Below, in pieces: positions 8,812 to 17,508 of a stretch of 64,000 bases of DNA (the first letter of the stretch is position 1; each line of letters begins with the position of its first letter). Origin of the DNA: Sediminivirga luteola (GTDB taxonomy: Bacteria; Actinomycetota; Actinomycetes; Actinomycetales; Brevibacteriaceae); contig NZ_BMFY01000007.1 of the NCBI RefSeq assembly GCF_014639315.1, forward strand, positions 124,001-188,000, given 5' to 3'. Under the pieces are notes generated by a model. The model did no database searches. It was not told the origin of the DNA and saw only the letters and a list, made by a program, of their open reading frames with translations. The position numbers and the translations under genes are program-made.

Positions 8812-11307
8812 TCAGCCGGGCAGCAGGCGCACGGTGTGCTCGCGGTGCTGCTCGATCGCTTCCTCGCTGTAGCACAGCGGGAACACGTCATCGGCATCCC
8901 AGACGTCCACCAGATCGGCGTAGTGCTCGCTGCGGGGATCTCCGGACTGCCCGGGGGCGTTCACGGCGCGCGAGTCGTCCCAGGACCCGACGTCGATGGC
9001 GATCCGGAACGAGGCGCCGATGTGCTGCCGGCCAGGCCTGGTTCCCGGATCGTACCCGGACAGCCCGACCGTGTCGCCGCTGCCGGGACGCGGCCGCTCG
9101 TCCAGAACCGCCCACCCGGGCGCGTCCGGCAAGCCGGCCAGCGGATGGGCGAAGCGCATGACGTGATGCCGCCCCCAGTGCCAGGCCGGTTCTTCCGGCG
9201 GGCCGAGTTCGGCGTGCAGCTGCCGGTAGGCCGCGGCGAGAGTCCCGGCCACGATGGCGCGGCCGTCATCGACGGCGAGGGCTTCCCGCAGCAGCCGCAG
9301 CACCGGGCGCGGATCTCCCAGCGCCAGCGGCGCCGGAGCCAGCTGGGCCGCGGCCTCCCGGGCTGCCGTGCCCAGCGCGGAGCTGAGCCGCCATTCCTGC
9401 AGCGCCGGCCGCAGCAGCGAGAACCACCGCTCGTACAGGATCGGCTGGGGCGCATCGGCCCGCATCCGCCCGTCCCAGGGGTGTTCCTCCCCGACCCCGA
9501 ACAGCGCCAGTGCGGCCCGGGCGTCGGCGGCCTCTGGCAGGCGCTCCCAGCTGGCCGCCACGGCCCGCTCACCCGGCCCGCCCGCGGCCTCCGCCGCACG
9601 CGCTTCCGCCATGCCAGAGCCGGTACTGTCCCCTGGCGCTCCCGCTCCCGGGACGTCCGCGCCCCGGCCTTCCAGCGGGAGAAGCGCCCCCAGCGCGCCG
9701 ACCGCCTCGCGTGCCGGAACGCTCAGATCGTCGTTCTGCAGCCTGACGGTGTCCGCCATCGTCCAGCGGCGCTCCGCCGTCACGGAGCCGAGGACCTCGG
9801 CGGCGCGGCGGTACCGGAACGGTGACATCCAGTCCTGCGTGATGTGCACCTGCGCCGCGCCGCCGGCCGGCTCGGGCAGGTTGTACTGATTGGCGGAGGC
9901 GAACCATCCCTCCTGCGGGTTGTGCCGGCTGGGAAGCTCGTCGCCCTGGCGGAAGCCGGACCATTCGTAGCGGCCGTCGCCGGGAACCGGCAGGGAGCCG
10001 TCCCAGCCCTCGCGGATCGGCACCAGTCCGCCGGGGATCCAGCCGAAGTCACCGGAGACATCGGCGTACACCTGGTTCTCCCCCGGGGCTCCCCAGGCCA
10101 TCATCGCGTCCCGGAACTCCCGGGTGTCACGGGCACGCATGTAGCGGATGCTGCCCAGGTACGGCGCCATGCCCGGTTCCAGCCAGGCGGCGCGGACCGC
10201 GAACGCCACCCGGTTCTCCGGCTCGATCCGCACGACGGGTCCGTGGCAGGAGAACCGGAGGGTGACGGCGCGTGCGTCCTCGCCGCGCACCGGGATGTCC
10301 TCGTGGACCTCATCGAACGGGCGCCACTGGCCGCGGTAGCGGTACAGGCCAGGGGCGTCCGGGTGGAGTTCGTAGACGTAGAGGTCCTCCTGATCGATGG
10401 GGAAGATCGTCAGGCCGAAGGCCACGTTGCCGTTGTGCCCGATGGAGACGCCGGGCAGGGCCGGTTCGCCGGCGCCGATGACATCGAACTCGGGGCAGCG
10501 GAGGTGACTGATGTAGCGCAGGGACGGCAGGGACATCGCCCGATGGGGGTCGTTGGCGAGGTGCGGGCGGCCGGTCGCCGTGAGCTCGGGCCCGACCACC
10601 CAGTTGTTGCTGCCGTCCGGCTCCCGCTCACGGCCGCCGACGGGGCGTCCGGCGCCGGCCCCGAACGTCACGGGCGCGCAGGCCAGCCGGTAGTCGTCCA
10701 GCACGGCCTGATGGAAGACGCTCAGATCGAGGCCTTCGGGGACCGGGGCGGGCGGGCCGGGTTCGCGGACGGCGCGCAGATCCTCCGCCCCCGCTCCCCA
10801 GCGGTGCAGGGTGATGGCGCGCGTGAGTTCCTTCTCCACATTGCCGTACAGACCGTGGGAGCGGATGAGGCACAGGTCTTCCGGGCGCCATCTGCCCGGC
10901 GTGAAGCCGGCGGCCTGGAAATCCGGTCCGAGCAGTTCCGGGTTCTCCTCGGTCGCGGCGATCCAGGCGTTGATCCCGGCGACGAAGCAGGTGGCGATCC
11001 GCTTGGCGTCCGGGCCGTAGGAGTTCCATTCGGCTCGCATATCGCCGCGGTACCGGAACAGCCGCGCCGCCCGGTCCTGCTCGGCATACGCCGGCCCGAG
11101 TGCCTCGGAGAGGAGGCCCAGTCCCCGGCGGCGGAAGAGGTCCAGCTGGAACAGCCGGTCGCGGGCGGCGATGAAGCCCTGCGCGGTGAACACGTCCTCG
11201 GCGCTGCTGGCGCGGATGTGCGGGACGCCCCAGCGGTCGTAGACGACCTCGACCTCACCGTCGATGCCCTCCAGAGTGTGCTGTTCCCGCTCCGCTGTGC
11301 CCGTCAT
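8812..11307 (-). CDS. Penicillin acylase family N-terminal-Ser hydrolase
   Basis: Protein of 831 residues. The N-terminal alpha-chain region begins VVYDRWGVPHIRASSAEDVFTAQGF and the predicted autoprocessing site lies before S233 in DGSNNWVVGPE. The motifs GRPHLANDPHR and PGVSIGHNGNVAFGLT follow, so the Ntn-hydrolase scaffold is complete. Family enzymes cleave amide bonds of acylated substrates such as beta-lactams, acyl-homoserine lactones or acyl amino acids. Unlike many relatives it has no signal peptide at the chosen start (MTGTAEREQHTLEG...), so it looks cytoplasmic. It stands alone, convergent with the regulator at 8753 and divergent from the fragment at 11513. The substrate is not assignable. 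Confidence 0.88.
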   Translation of the reverse strand: MTGTAEREQHTLEGIDGEVEVVYDRWGVPHIRASSAEDVFTAQGFIAARDRLFQLDLFRRRGLGLLSEALGPAYAEQDRAARLFRYRGDMRAEWNSYGPDAKRIATCFVAGINAWIAATEENPELLGPDFQAAGFTPGRWRPEDLCLIRSHGLYGNVEKELTRAITLHRWGAGAEDLRAVREPGPPAPVPEGLDLSVFHQAVLDDYRLACAPVTFGAGAGRPVGGREREPDGSNNWVVGPELTATGRPHLANDPHRAMSLPSLRYISHLRCPEFDVIGAGEPALPGVSIGHNGNVAFGLTIFPIDQEDLYVYELHPDAPGLYRYRGQWRPFDEVHEDIPVRGEDARAVTLRFSCHGPVVRIEPENRVAFAVRAAWLEPGMAPYLGSIRYMRARDTREFRDAMMAWGAPGENQVYADVSGDFGWIPGGLVPIREGWDGSLPVPGDGRYEWSGFRQGDELPSRHNPQEGWFASANQYNLPEPAGGAAQVHITQDWMSPFRYRRAAEVLGSVTAERRWTMADTVRLQNDDLSVPAREAVGALGALLPLEGRGADVPGAGAPGDSTGSGMAEARAAEAAGGPGERAVAASWERLPEAADARAALALFGVGEEHPWDGRMRADAPQPILYERWFSLLRPALQEWRLSSALGTAAREAAAQLAPAPLALGDPRPVLRLLREALAVDDGRAIVAGTLAAAYRQLHAELGPPEEPAWHWGRHHVMRFAHPLAGLPDAPGWAVLDERPRPGSGDTVGLSGYDPGTRPGRQHIGASFRIAIDVGSWDDSRAVNAPGQSGDPRSEHYADLVDVWDADDVFPLCYSEEAIEQHREHTVRLLPG

Positions 11308-11512
11308 GCCTCATGTCCTCCCGTCGCTGTCCTTCCCGACGAATCTATCGCCGCGGGACCTGCCGGCTGTGAAGCGGGTCACCAGGACGGCGGGTCCCCT
11401 TCGGTTTCCGGGGCCGCGCCGTCGCCCGTGCTGGTCTCGTAGGCTGGGCGGCGATGCGTCCGCCGACTGGACGGCGCGAGGTCCGCCAGGCGACCGATGA
11501 GGAGAGCGCAAC

Positions 11513-11881
11513 ATGCGGAGCAAGGCCCGGTACGAACGCTGGCAGGAAGTCACCGAGTGGCCGATGGCGATCGTGTCCCTGGTTTTCCTGGGGGTCTACG
11601 GCTATGTGGTGATCGGGAATCTGCGGCCCTCGGACACGGATTGGCCGCAGCAGGTCATGAACGGAATCTGGGTGCTGTTCGCGGCACACTATGTGGTCTC
11701 GCTGTTCCTGGCCCATGAACGGCTGCGCTGGTTCCTGACGCACCTGCACGAGCTGGCGATCGGCCTGACACGCGCACCACGCCGGCACCTGGTGCCACCG
11801 CCTCAGGAGGACCCGGACACCCCTGAACCGGGTGCACGGGGGCTCTCGGTGCCCAGTGCCGGGTGCCGGGTGCCGGGGTGA
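11513..11881 (+). pseudogene. Truncated potassium-channel-like fragment (S1-S2 only)
   Basis: Open frame of 122 residues. The first 85 or so resemble the start of a voltage-gated-type potassium channel: YERWQEVTEWPMAIVSLVFL (S1), then GIWVLFAAHYVVSLFLA (S2), then LRWFLTHLHELA, where the family continues into S3. The rest (GLTRAPRRHLVPPPQEDPDT...) is hydrophilic and unrelated, and no pore sequence follows before the LysR gene at 11910. It is most likely a 3'-truncated remnant, or a small membrane protein derived from one. A GGAGAGCGCA ribosome-site-like stretch precedes the ATG, so it may still be translated. Confidence 0.5.
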
Positions 11882-11909
11882 AGGTTTCCACCTGCCCTGC
11901 GCCAACCGC

Positions 11910-12863
11910 TCAGGCCCGTACTCGGCCCGGTGCCGCGCTGTTGACCGCTTGTTTCGGTCGCTGTCCGGCGACCTTCGCCCGTAGCAGCTCCAGCAGCCGG
12001 GCGATCGCAGGAGACCCCGCTCCGGTTCTCCTGGTCCGCACGACGATGGTCCGCTCCGGCGTGGGTTCGACCAGCGTGGCGACGGCGACCTTCCCCGGGT
12101 CGGCACGAACGCTGGAGTAACTCAGGCGCGGCATCACGGTGATGCCCGCACCAGCTTCGACGAAGGCGACCGCGGCGCCGTAATCCTGGGTCTCCAGCTG
12201 GAAGATCGGCGTGAATCCCTGGGCGGCACACGCATCGAGGAGGATCCGCCGGCACGCCCCCCTGGCGATGTCGTTGTCCACCCATGCCTCACCGTAGAGC
12301 TCCTTCAGCGGCACCTCGGTACGACTGGCGAGGCGGTGCCCGGCCGGCAGGACCACCACATAGGGCTCGGTGAGGAGTTCTTCGGTGTCGTAGCCATCGC
12401 GGATCTTCTCAGAATCCGTGCCGGGAAGGTCGACGGCGATCTCGACGTCGGTATCGCTGCCGGCTCCCTGGGTCAGTTCCCACAGCCTCAGGTCCAGCCG
12501 GAGATCGGGGAACTCGCGTGACAGCGTCGCCGCCACAGCCGGGATCCACGAGGCGCCGACGGAAGCGATGTGGGTGATCACCAGGGAACCGGTGCGTCCG
12601 CCGCGAAGGTCGGCGGCGAGGCATTCGAGCCGGGTGGCCTGTTCCAGCAGCGCCTCTGCCTCGGCGGCGAACCGGCGCCCGATGGTGGTCGGCACCAGGC
12701 CGCGGCCGCGTCGCTCCAGCAGTTCCAGCCCGGTCTCCCGCTGCAGCGCGTGGAGCTGCTGGCTGACCGCCGATGGCGTGTACCCGAGGTTCGCCGCCGC
12801 GCCGTTGACCGAACCGGAGGCAAGGACGGCACGGAAGGTACGCAGGCGGGTGAGGTCCAGCAT
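11910..12863 (-). CDS. LysR-family transcriptional regulator
   Basis: Regulator of 317 residues. The winged helix-turn-helix lies at about 1-60 (LRTFRAVLASGSVNGAAANLGYTPSAVSQQ), followed by a periplasmic-binding-type effector domain. I chose the ATG at 12861-12863 because it gives the standard LysR N-terminus MLDLTRLRTF. The much longer upstream frame is antisense to the divergent transporter gene. It likely controls the EamA exporter across an 80-bp intergenic region, which contains AGCACA at 12877-12882 and its inverse TGTGCT at 12911-12916. The effector is unknown. Confidence 0.92.
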   Translation of the reverse strand: MLDLTRLRTFRAVLASGSVNGAAANLGYTPSAVSQQLHALQRETGLELLERRGRGLVPTTIGRRFAAEAEALLEQATRLECLAADLRGGRTGSLVITHIASVGASWIPAVAATLSREFPDLRLDLRLWELTQGAGSDTDVEIAVDLPGTDSEKIRDGYDTEELLTEPYVVVLPAGHRLASRTEVPLKELYGEAWVDNDIARGACRRILLDACAAQGFTPIFQLETQDYGAAVAFVEAGAGITVMPRLSYSSVRADPGKVAVATLVEPTPERTIVVRTRRTGAGSPAIARLLELLRAKVAGQRPKQAVNSAAPGRVRA

Positions 12864-12945
12864 GACACCACCATAAAGCACAGCTGAACGATGGTACAGG
12901 TTTCTTCGCTTGTGCTGAACTGTCCTTCGCGGCGAAGATCGTGAC

Positions 12946-13956
12946 GTGACCACGTCTTCATCCCAGTCCGGCAAGCCCGCCGCAGGCCCGCCCTCCGCTG
13001 CGGCATCGGTGGCGCCTGTGACGTCCAGCGCCGGGTCGTCTCGCCCGGCCGGCGCTGCCACCCGTCCGCTCCTTCCGCTGGCAGCCGTCTTGACCACGGT
13101 GCTGATGTGGGCGTCCGCCTTCGTCGTCATCCGCTGGGCGGCCCCGGACATCTCCCCCGGGCCGCTCGCGTTGCTGCGGCTTCTGGCCGGATCGGTCACC
13201 CTGACGGTCCTGGTGCTCCTCGTGCGCCGCGGGCGGCCCCGCTTGCCGCGCGGAAAGGCGCTCGTGCTCACCGGCGTCTTCGGCGTGGCCTGGTTCGCGA
13301 TCTACACGGTCGCGTTCAACTGGGCGGGCCACTACCTGGACGCCGGCACCATCGCGATGATCGTGAATCTCTCGCCGCTGCTCACCGCGCTCGGCGCGGT
13401 GCTGTTCTTCAAGGAGGCGTTCTCCCGGCGTCTCTTCCTGGGAATGGGGATCTCGCTCGCCGGGATCGCGCTCATCGCCGTGGCCGGCAGCACCGGACGG
13501 CTGGCGCTGACCGGCATCCTCATCGCCTTGGCTGCGGCGTTCCTCTACACCACCGGCATGCTGGTGCAGAAGGTGGTGCTGCGAACGGTCGATCCGCTCA
13601 CCGCCACCTGGCTCGGCTGCCTGGCGGGAACCCTCGCGCTGCTGCCCTTCGCGGCACAGACCGCCGCGGAATGGGAGGGCGTCTCGGCCGGCACGCTGCT
13701 GGCCGCGGTGTATATGGGCGTCGGGCCCACGGCCCTGGCGTTCTGGTGCTGGGGTTACGCGATGAATCACTTCAGCACCGGTCGCGTGGCCTCCAGCACG
13801 CTGGCGGTCCCGGCGGTGGTCATCCTCTTGTCGGCCGCCACGCTCGGTGAGATCCCGCCGCCGATGGCGATCCTGGGCGGCGGCGTCTGCCTGGCCGGCG
13901 TGGCCGTCTCCCAGTGGCGGCGGTCCCGTCCGCGGCGGAGCCACTTGCCGGCGTGA
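12946..13956 (+). CDS. EamA/DMT-family transporter
   Basis: Membrane protein of 336 residues with two EamA repeats of five helices each. The first runs about 43-175 and the second about 183-325, after a serine/alanine/proline-rich leader of about 38 residues. Family marks are WASAFVVIRWAAPDISPGPLALLR and the repeat-ending EAFSRRLFLGMGISLAGIALI. Start is the GTG at 12946; the leader is long, so a later start cannot be excluded. Such proteins export metabolites or amino acids across the cytoplasmic membrane. The divergent LysR gene is its probable regulator. Confidence 0.88.
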   Translation: MTTSSSQSGKPAAGPPSAAASVAPVTSSAGSSRPAGAATRPLLPLAAVLTTVLMWASAFVVIRWAAPDISPGPLALLRLLAGSVTLTVLVLLVRRGRPRLPRGKALVLTGVFGVAWFAIYTVAFNWAGHYLDAGTIAMIVNLSPLLTALGAVLFFKEAFSRRLFLGMGISLAGIALIAVAGSTGRLALTGILIALAAAFLYTTGMLVQKVVLRTVDPLTATWLGCLAGTLALLPFAAQTAAEWEGVSAGTLLAAVYMGVGPTALAFWCWGYAMNHFSTGRVASSTLAVPAVVILLSAATLGEIPPPMAILGGGVCLAGVAVSQWRRSRPRRSHLPA

Positions 13957-14053
13957 CGCACCCACCCTGGGAAGCCGCGGCGTCGGACCTGTGTCAGGTG
14001 CCAGTCGCCGCGGGGGCCTGGCCGCAGGAAGCCGCAGGCGGCATGCTGGAAAG

Positions 14054-14683
14054 ATGCGCCTCTTCGCTTCCCTTCCGCTCCCCCGCGAGGTCGCCGCTCA
14101 TCTCCAGCTGGTGGCCGGTCCGCTCGCCGATGTGGGTGGATTCGCCGCGAGCCGCGGCCGGCCGGCCGTGCGCTGGGTGCCGGCAGAACAACGGCACATC
14201 ACACTGGCCTTCTACGGCGAGGTCCCGGACGGCGCGGCCGGTGATCTCCTCGCGGCACTGGACCGGGAACTCACGGCTCATCCTCCGCTGCGCCTGCGAG
14301 TGCGCGGTGCGGGAGTCTTCTCCGGACGCACCCTGTGGGCCGGTGTCCAGGAGGAAAACGGGCGGCGGCACAGCAGCCCGGACAGCGCGCTCATCAGGCT
14401 CATGACCGCCTGTGAGGAGACCGGCGGCCGCATCGCGGCCGGAACCGCCGAGGGCCGCGAACGCCGCAAAGCGCATATCACCCTGGCGCGGGCACGGGAC
14501 CGGCGCGCAGCCGAGCCCGTGCTGCGCAGCCACGCCTCCGCGCTCTCGGTATACGAGGGGCCCGCCTGGACCGCGGACCGGGTGCTGGTGATGCGTTCGG
14601 ACCTCGGTGCCGGCAAGGGCGGCACGGCGCTGCACACCGAACTGGCATCCATCCCGCTCGGCCACGCCGGCGACCCCCGCTGA
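14054..14683 (+). CDS. thpR: RNA 2',3'-cyclic phosphodiesterase (ThpR/LigT family)
   Basis: Protein of 209 residues in the 2H phosphoesterase superfamily. Both catalytic HxTx motifs are present: H48-I-T50-L in QRHITLAFYGE and H141-I-T143-L in KAHITLARARD. The start MRLFASLPLP is the standard N-terminus, preceded by a GGAAAG ribosome site. The family opens 2',3'-cyclic phosphates on RNA ends and can ligate RNA in vitro. It stands alone between the EamA transporter and an amidohydrolase, with no functional link to either. Confidence 0.92.
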   Translation: MRLFASLPLPREVAAHLQLVAGPLADVGGFAASRGRPAVRWVPAEQRHITLAFYGEVPDGAAGDLLAALDRELTAHPPLRLRVRGAGVFSGRTLWAGVQEENGRRHSSPDSALIRLMTACEETGGRIAAGTAEGRERRKAHITLARARDRRAAEPVLRSHASALSVYEGPAWTADRVLVMRSDLGAGKGGTALHTELASIPLGHAGDPR

Positions 14684-14830
14684 CGTAGCAGTGCGCGCTC
14701 GCGGCCACGCCGGCCACACCCGCCCCGTGTGAGCCGTCCCCACGCCGGCACCGGCCCGGCAGCGCGGCGGATAAGCTGCCCTCGGCGCCCTCATCCTCCC
14801 GAGGGGCCTTTATTCAAAGGAGAATGCACT

Positions 14831-16093
14831 ATGACCGGCATCACCGTCCTCACCGGCGGGAAGATCTTCGATGGCACCGATTTCCTCGAGGAACCCACCG
14901 ATATCGTCCTCGAAGGCGACCGCATCGCCGCCATCGGTCCCGGCCTGGCTGACGATCCGCGCTACACCGGCGCGGAAACGGTGGATTGCAGCGGCCGCAC
15001 CGTCCTGCCCGGCCTGGTGGACCTGCACGTCCACGTGATGGCGGAGAACCCCGGTTCGGTGCACGAGTTCGTCGAGCCGTTCTCGCTGCAGTTCTACCGC
15101 TCGGCACGCAACCTCGCGCGCACGCTGGAAGCGGGCATCACCACGGTCCGCGACGCCGGAGGCGCGGACCTGGGCACCAAGCAGGCCGTGGATCAGGGCA
15201 TCGTCCGCGGTCCGCGGATGCACATCGCCGTGTCGATCATGAGCCAGACCGGCGGGCACGGCGATTTCTGGCAGCCATCCGGTGCACACGCCCCGGGCAT
15301 CGGCGGCACCCACCCCGGACGTCCCTCCGGGGTCGCCGATGGGGTGGAGGAGGTACGGAAGAAGACCCGCGAGATCCTCCGCGCCGGCGCCGACCAGATC
15401 AAGATCTGCTCCACCGGCGGCGTACTCTCCCCCTCCGACGATCCGCGGCACTCGCAGTTCACGGAGGATGAGATCCGCGTCATCGTGGAGGAAGCCGCCG
15501 CGCAGGGCACCTATGTCATGGCGCACGCCCAGGGCTCGGAGGGCATCAAGAACGCCCTGCGCGCCGGGGTGCGGACCATCGAGCATGGCATCTACCTGGA
15601 CGAGGAGGCGATCGAGCTGTTCCAGGAGCGCGGCGCCGTGCTGGTACCCACGCTGGCAGCGCCCCTGGCGGTCCTGGCGAAGGCCGACACCGGCGTCAGC
15701 GGTCTGCCGCCGGCCGTGGTGGCCAAGGCCCGCGCCGTGGTGGAACGCCACCGCGAATCCGTCGCCCGCGCCATCGAGGCCGGCGTGACCGTCGGCATGG
15801 GCACCGATTCCGGCGTCGGCCCGCACGGGGAGAACCTGCAGGAGCTGTCCCTGCTGGCCGATCTGGGCATGGACCTGACCGGGGCGCTGCGCTCGGCCAC
15901 CTCCATCGCCGGCGCTCTGGTCGATCCGAGCGGCCGCACCGGCAGGCTTTCCGAGGGCGCCCACGCCGACGTCCTCGTCCTGGACGGCGAGCTCGGCTCC
16001 ATCGCTCAGCTGGCCACCCTGCCCGCCTCGATCCGCCAGGTCTGGAAGGCCGGCGTGCTGGAGGCAGGCGAAAAGGAGGCCACCGATGCTTGA
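14831..16093 (+). CDS. Metal-dependent amidohydrolase (prolidase/imidazolonepropionase-like)
   Basis: Protein of 420 residues with a complete TIM-barrel amidohydrolase set. The HxH motif lies in VDLHVHVMAE near residue 70, the carboxylated-lysine candidate in QIKICSTGG, histidines in VMAHAQG and RTIEHGIYLD, and the aspartate in GMGTDSGVGPHG. The ATG at 14831 is preceded by AAAGGAG 8 bases away, a clear ribosome site; the longer frame is not needed. Close families act on Xaa-Pro dipeptides, organophosphates or N-acyl amino acids. Its end overlaps the membrane transporter gene by 8 bases, so the substrate is probably what that transporter carries. Confidence 0.9.
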   Translation: MTGITVLTGGKIFDGTDFLEEPTDIVLEGDRIAAIGPGLADDPRYTGAETVDCSGRTVLPGLVDLHVHVMAENPGSVHEFVEPFSLQFYRSARNLARTLEAGITTVRDAGGADLGTKQAVDQGIVRGPRMHIAVSIMSQTGGHGDFWQPSGAHAPGIGGTHPGRPSGVADGVEEVRKKTREILRAGADQIKICSTGGVLSPSDDPRHSQFTEDEIRVIVEEAAAQGTYVMAHAQGSEGIKNALRAGVRTIEHGIYLDEEAIELFQERGAVLVPTLAAPLAVLAKADTGVSGLPPAVVAKARAVVERHRESVARAIEAGVTVGMGTDSGVGPHGENLQELSLLADLGMDLTGALRSATSIAGALVDPSGRTGRLSEGAHADVLVLDGELGSIAQLATLPASIRQVWKAGVLEAGEKEATDA

Positions 16094-17330
16094 GTCACCC
16101 GTCTTCGTCGTCACCCTGATCCTGGCCCTCGTCGCCGCCGGCGAGGTCATCTCCATCCTCACCCGCGCCTACGTCCCCGCACTGCTGGTGACGTTCATGG
16201 GCTACCTCATCCTGCTGTGGACCGGCGTGCTGGATCCGACCGTGGTGCCCGGCTCCGCACTGTCGGTGGCCGGCGCTGTGCTGGTGGGCGCAGTCATCAC
16301 GCATATGGGCACGTTGATCCCGGTCAGCCACATCCGCGAGCAGTACAAGGCGATCCTGATCGCCCTCGGCGGTGTCGCCGGTGCCGCGATCCTCATCCTC
16401 GGCGTCGTGACGCTCGTCTTCGACTACGGCACCGCCGTCGCCGGCGCCGGACCGGTCACCGGCGGGATCATCGCAACGCTGCTCACCACGGAGGCGCTTC
16501 AGGAACGCGGCCTGGAGACTCTGATCGTCATCCCCGCGCTCATCCTGGGCCTGCAATCCCTGATCGGGATGCCGGTGACGAACATCCTGCTGCGCCGCTA
16601 CGCCATCAGGGTCCGCGACCGGCTCGCAGTCCCGCAGACCGCCTCGGCCGGCGTCTCCGGCACGGACGCCGCCAACCCCGCCGGCGGTGCGCCGGCGGCG
16701 AGCACCAGCACCGACGCGCCTCCCGCCGAAGCCGCCCCGGCGCCTGCACCCCGCCGGGCGCTGCTGCAGTTGCCGGAACGGTTCCAGGAACCGCCCATCG
16801 TGCTCTTGCTGCTCTTCGTCTCCGCCAGCATCGCGACCGTGCTGGACGAGCTGACCGGCGTCAACTACGGCATCTACTGCCTGCTGCTGGGCGTCCTGGG
16901 ACAGGTCACCGGCATCCTCCCCCGGCGCAGCATGGACAAGGCCAACAGCTTCGGTTTCGGCATGATCAGCGTGGTCGTCGTGGTGCTGGCCTCGATGAGC
17001 TCGGTGACCTGGGAGGACGTCTCCCGCGCCATCGTCCCGGTGCTGGTGATCCTGCTCGTCGGCACCGGCGGCGTGATGATCGGCGGCGCGATCGTCTCCA
17101 AGCTGGTCCGCTGGCACCCGACGCTGGGCATGCCGGTGGCGCTGACCGCGCTGTACGGTTTCCCCGGCGACTATGTCCTGGTCCAGGAGGTCGCCCGCTC
17201 CGTCGGCCGGGACGAGAAGGAACAGCTGGCCATCCGCGACCAGATCCTCACGCCGATGCTGGTCGGCGGGTTCGCGACGGTGACGACCTCGTCGATCCTG
17301 GTGGCCTCCATCCTGGTCTCCACGCTGTAA
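16086..17330 (+). CDS. Polytopic membrane transporter linked to amidohydrolase
   Basis: Protein of 414 residues with about 10-11 membrane helices. These form two halves (about 5-180 and 235-410) joined by an alanine/proline-rich hydrophilic loop at about 185-225. The motif GGIIATLLTTEALQERGLETL and the second-half ALYGFPGDYVLVQEVARSVG resemble ion-coupled carboxylate transporters of the GltS/2-hydroxycarboxylate kind. I cannot place it firmly in a named family. Translational coupling with the amidohydrolase suggests uptake of its substrate or export of its product. Confidence 0.8.
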   Translation: MLESPVFVVTLILALVAAGEVISILTRAYVPALLVTFMGYLILLWTGVLDPTVVPGSALSVAGAVLVGAVITHMGTLIPVSHIREQYKAILIALGGVAGAAILILGVVTLVFDYGTAVAGAGPVTGGIIATLLTTEALQERGLETLIVIPALILGLQSLIGMPVTNILLRRYAIRVRDRLAVPQTASAGVSGTDAANPAGGAPAASTSTDAPPAEAAPAPAPRRALLQLPERFQEPPIVLLLLFVSASIATVLDELTGVNYGIYCLLLGVLGQVTGILPRRSMDKANSFGFGMISVVVVVLASMSSVTWEDVSRAIVPVLVILLVGTGGVMIGGAIVSKLVRWHPTLGMPVALTALYGFPGDYVLVQEVARSVGRDEKEQLAIRDQILTPMLVGGFATVTTSSILVASILVSTL

Positions 17331-17348
17331 GCCGCCGGCCGCCGCTCA

Positions 17349-17424
17349 GAACCCACGGCTGTTCTAGATTTCCACTAGATTTCCACCGCACATCGAGGGT
17401 GGTTTTTCAGAACAGTCGTGGGTT
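17349..17424. repeat. Inverted-repeat element with internal tandem 11-mer
   Basis: In the gap between two convergent genes, AACCCACGGCTGTTCT (17349-17364) is mirrored at 17409-17424 with one mismatch. Between the arms lie two tandem copies of TAGATTTCCAC (17364-17374 and 17375-17385) and a small CCACC/GGTGG hairpin. The stretch is visibly more AT-rich than its surroundings. It could be a bidirectional terminator or a short mobile-type repeat. Confidence 0.5.
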
Positions 17425-17508
17425 TTCCCTCGGGCTCGCCGGGCGGCGGCACGGCGATGCGGCGGGACTCCCCGCAGGGACAGCGAAGTCGGGGAAACAG
17501 CGGCGCGG

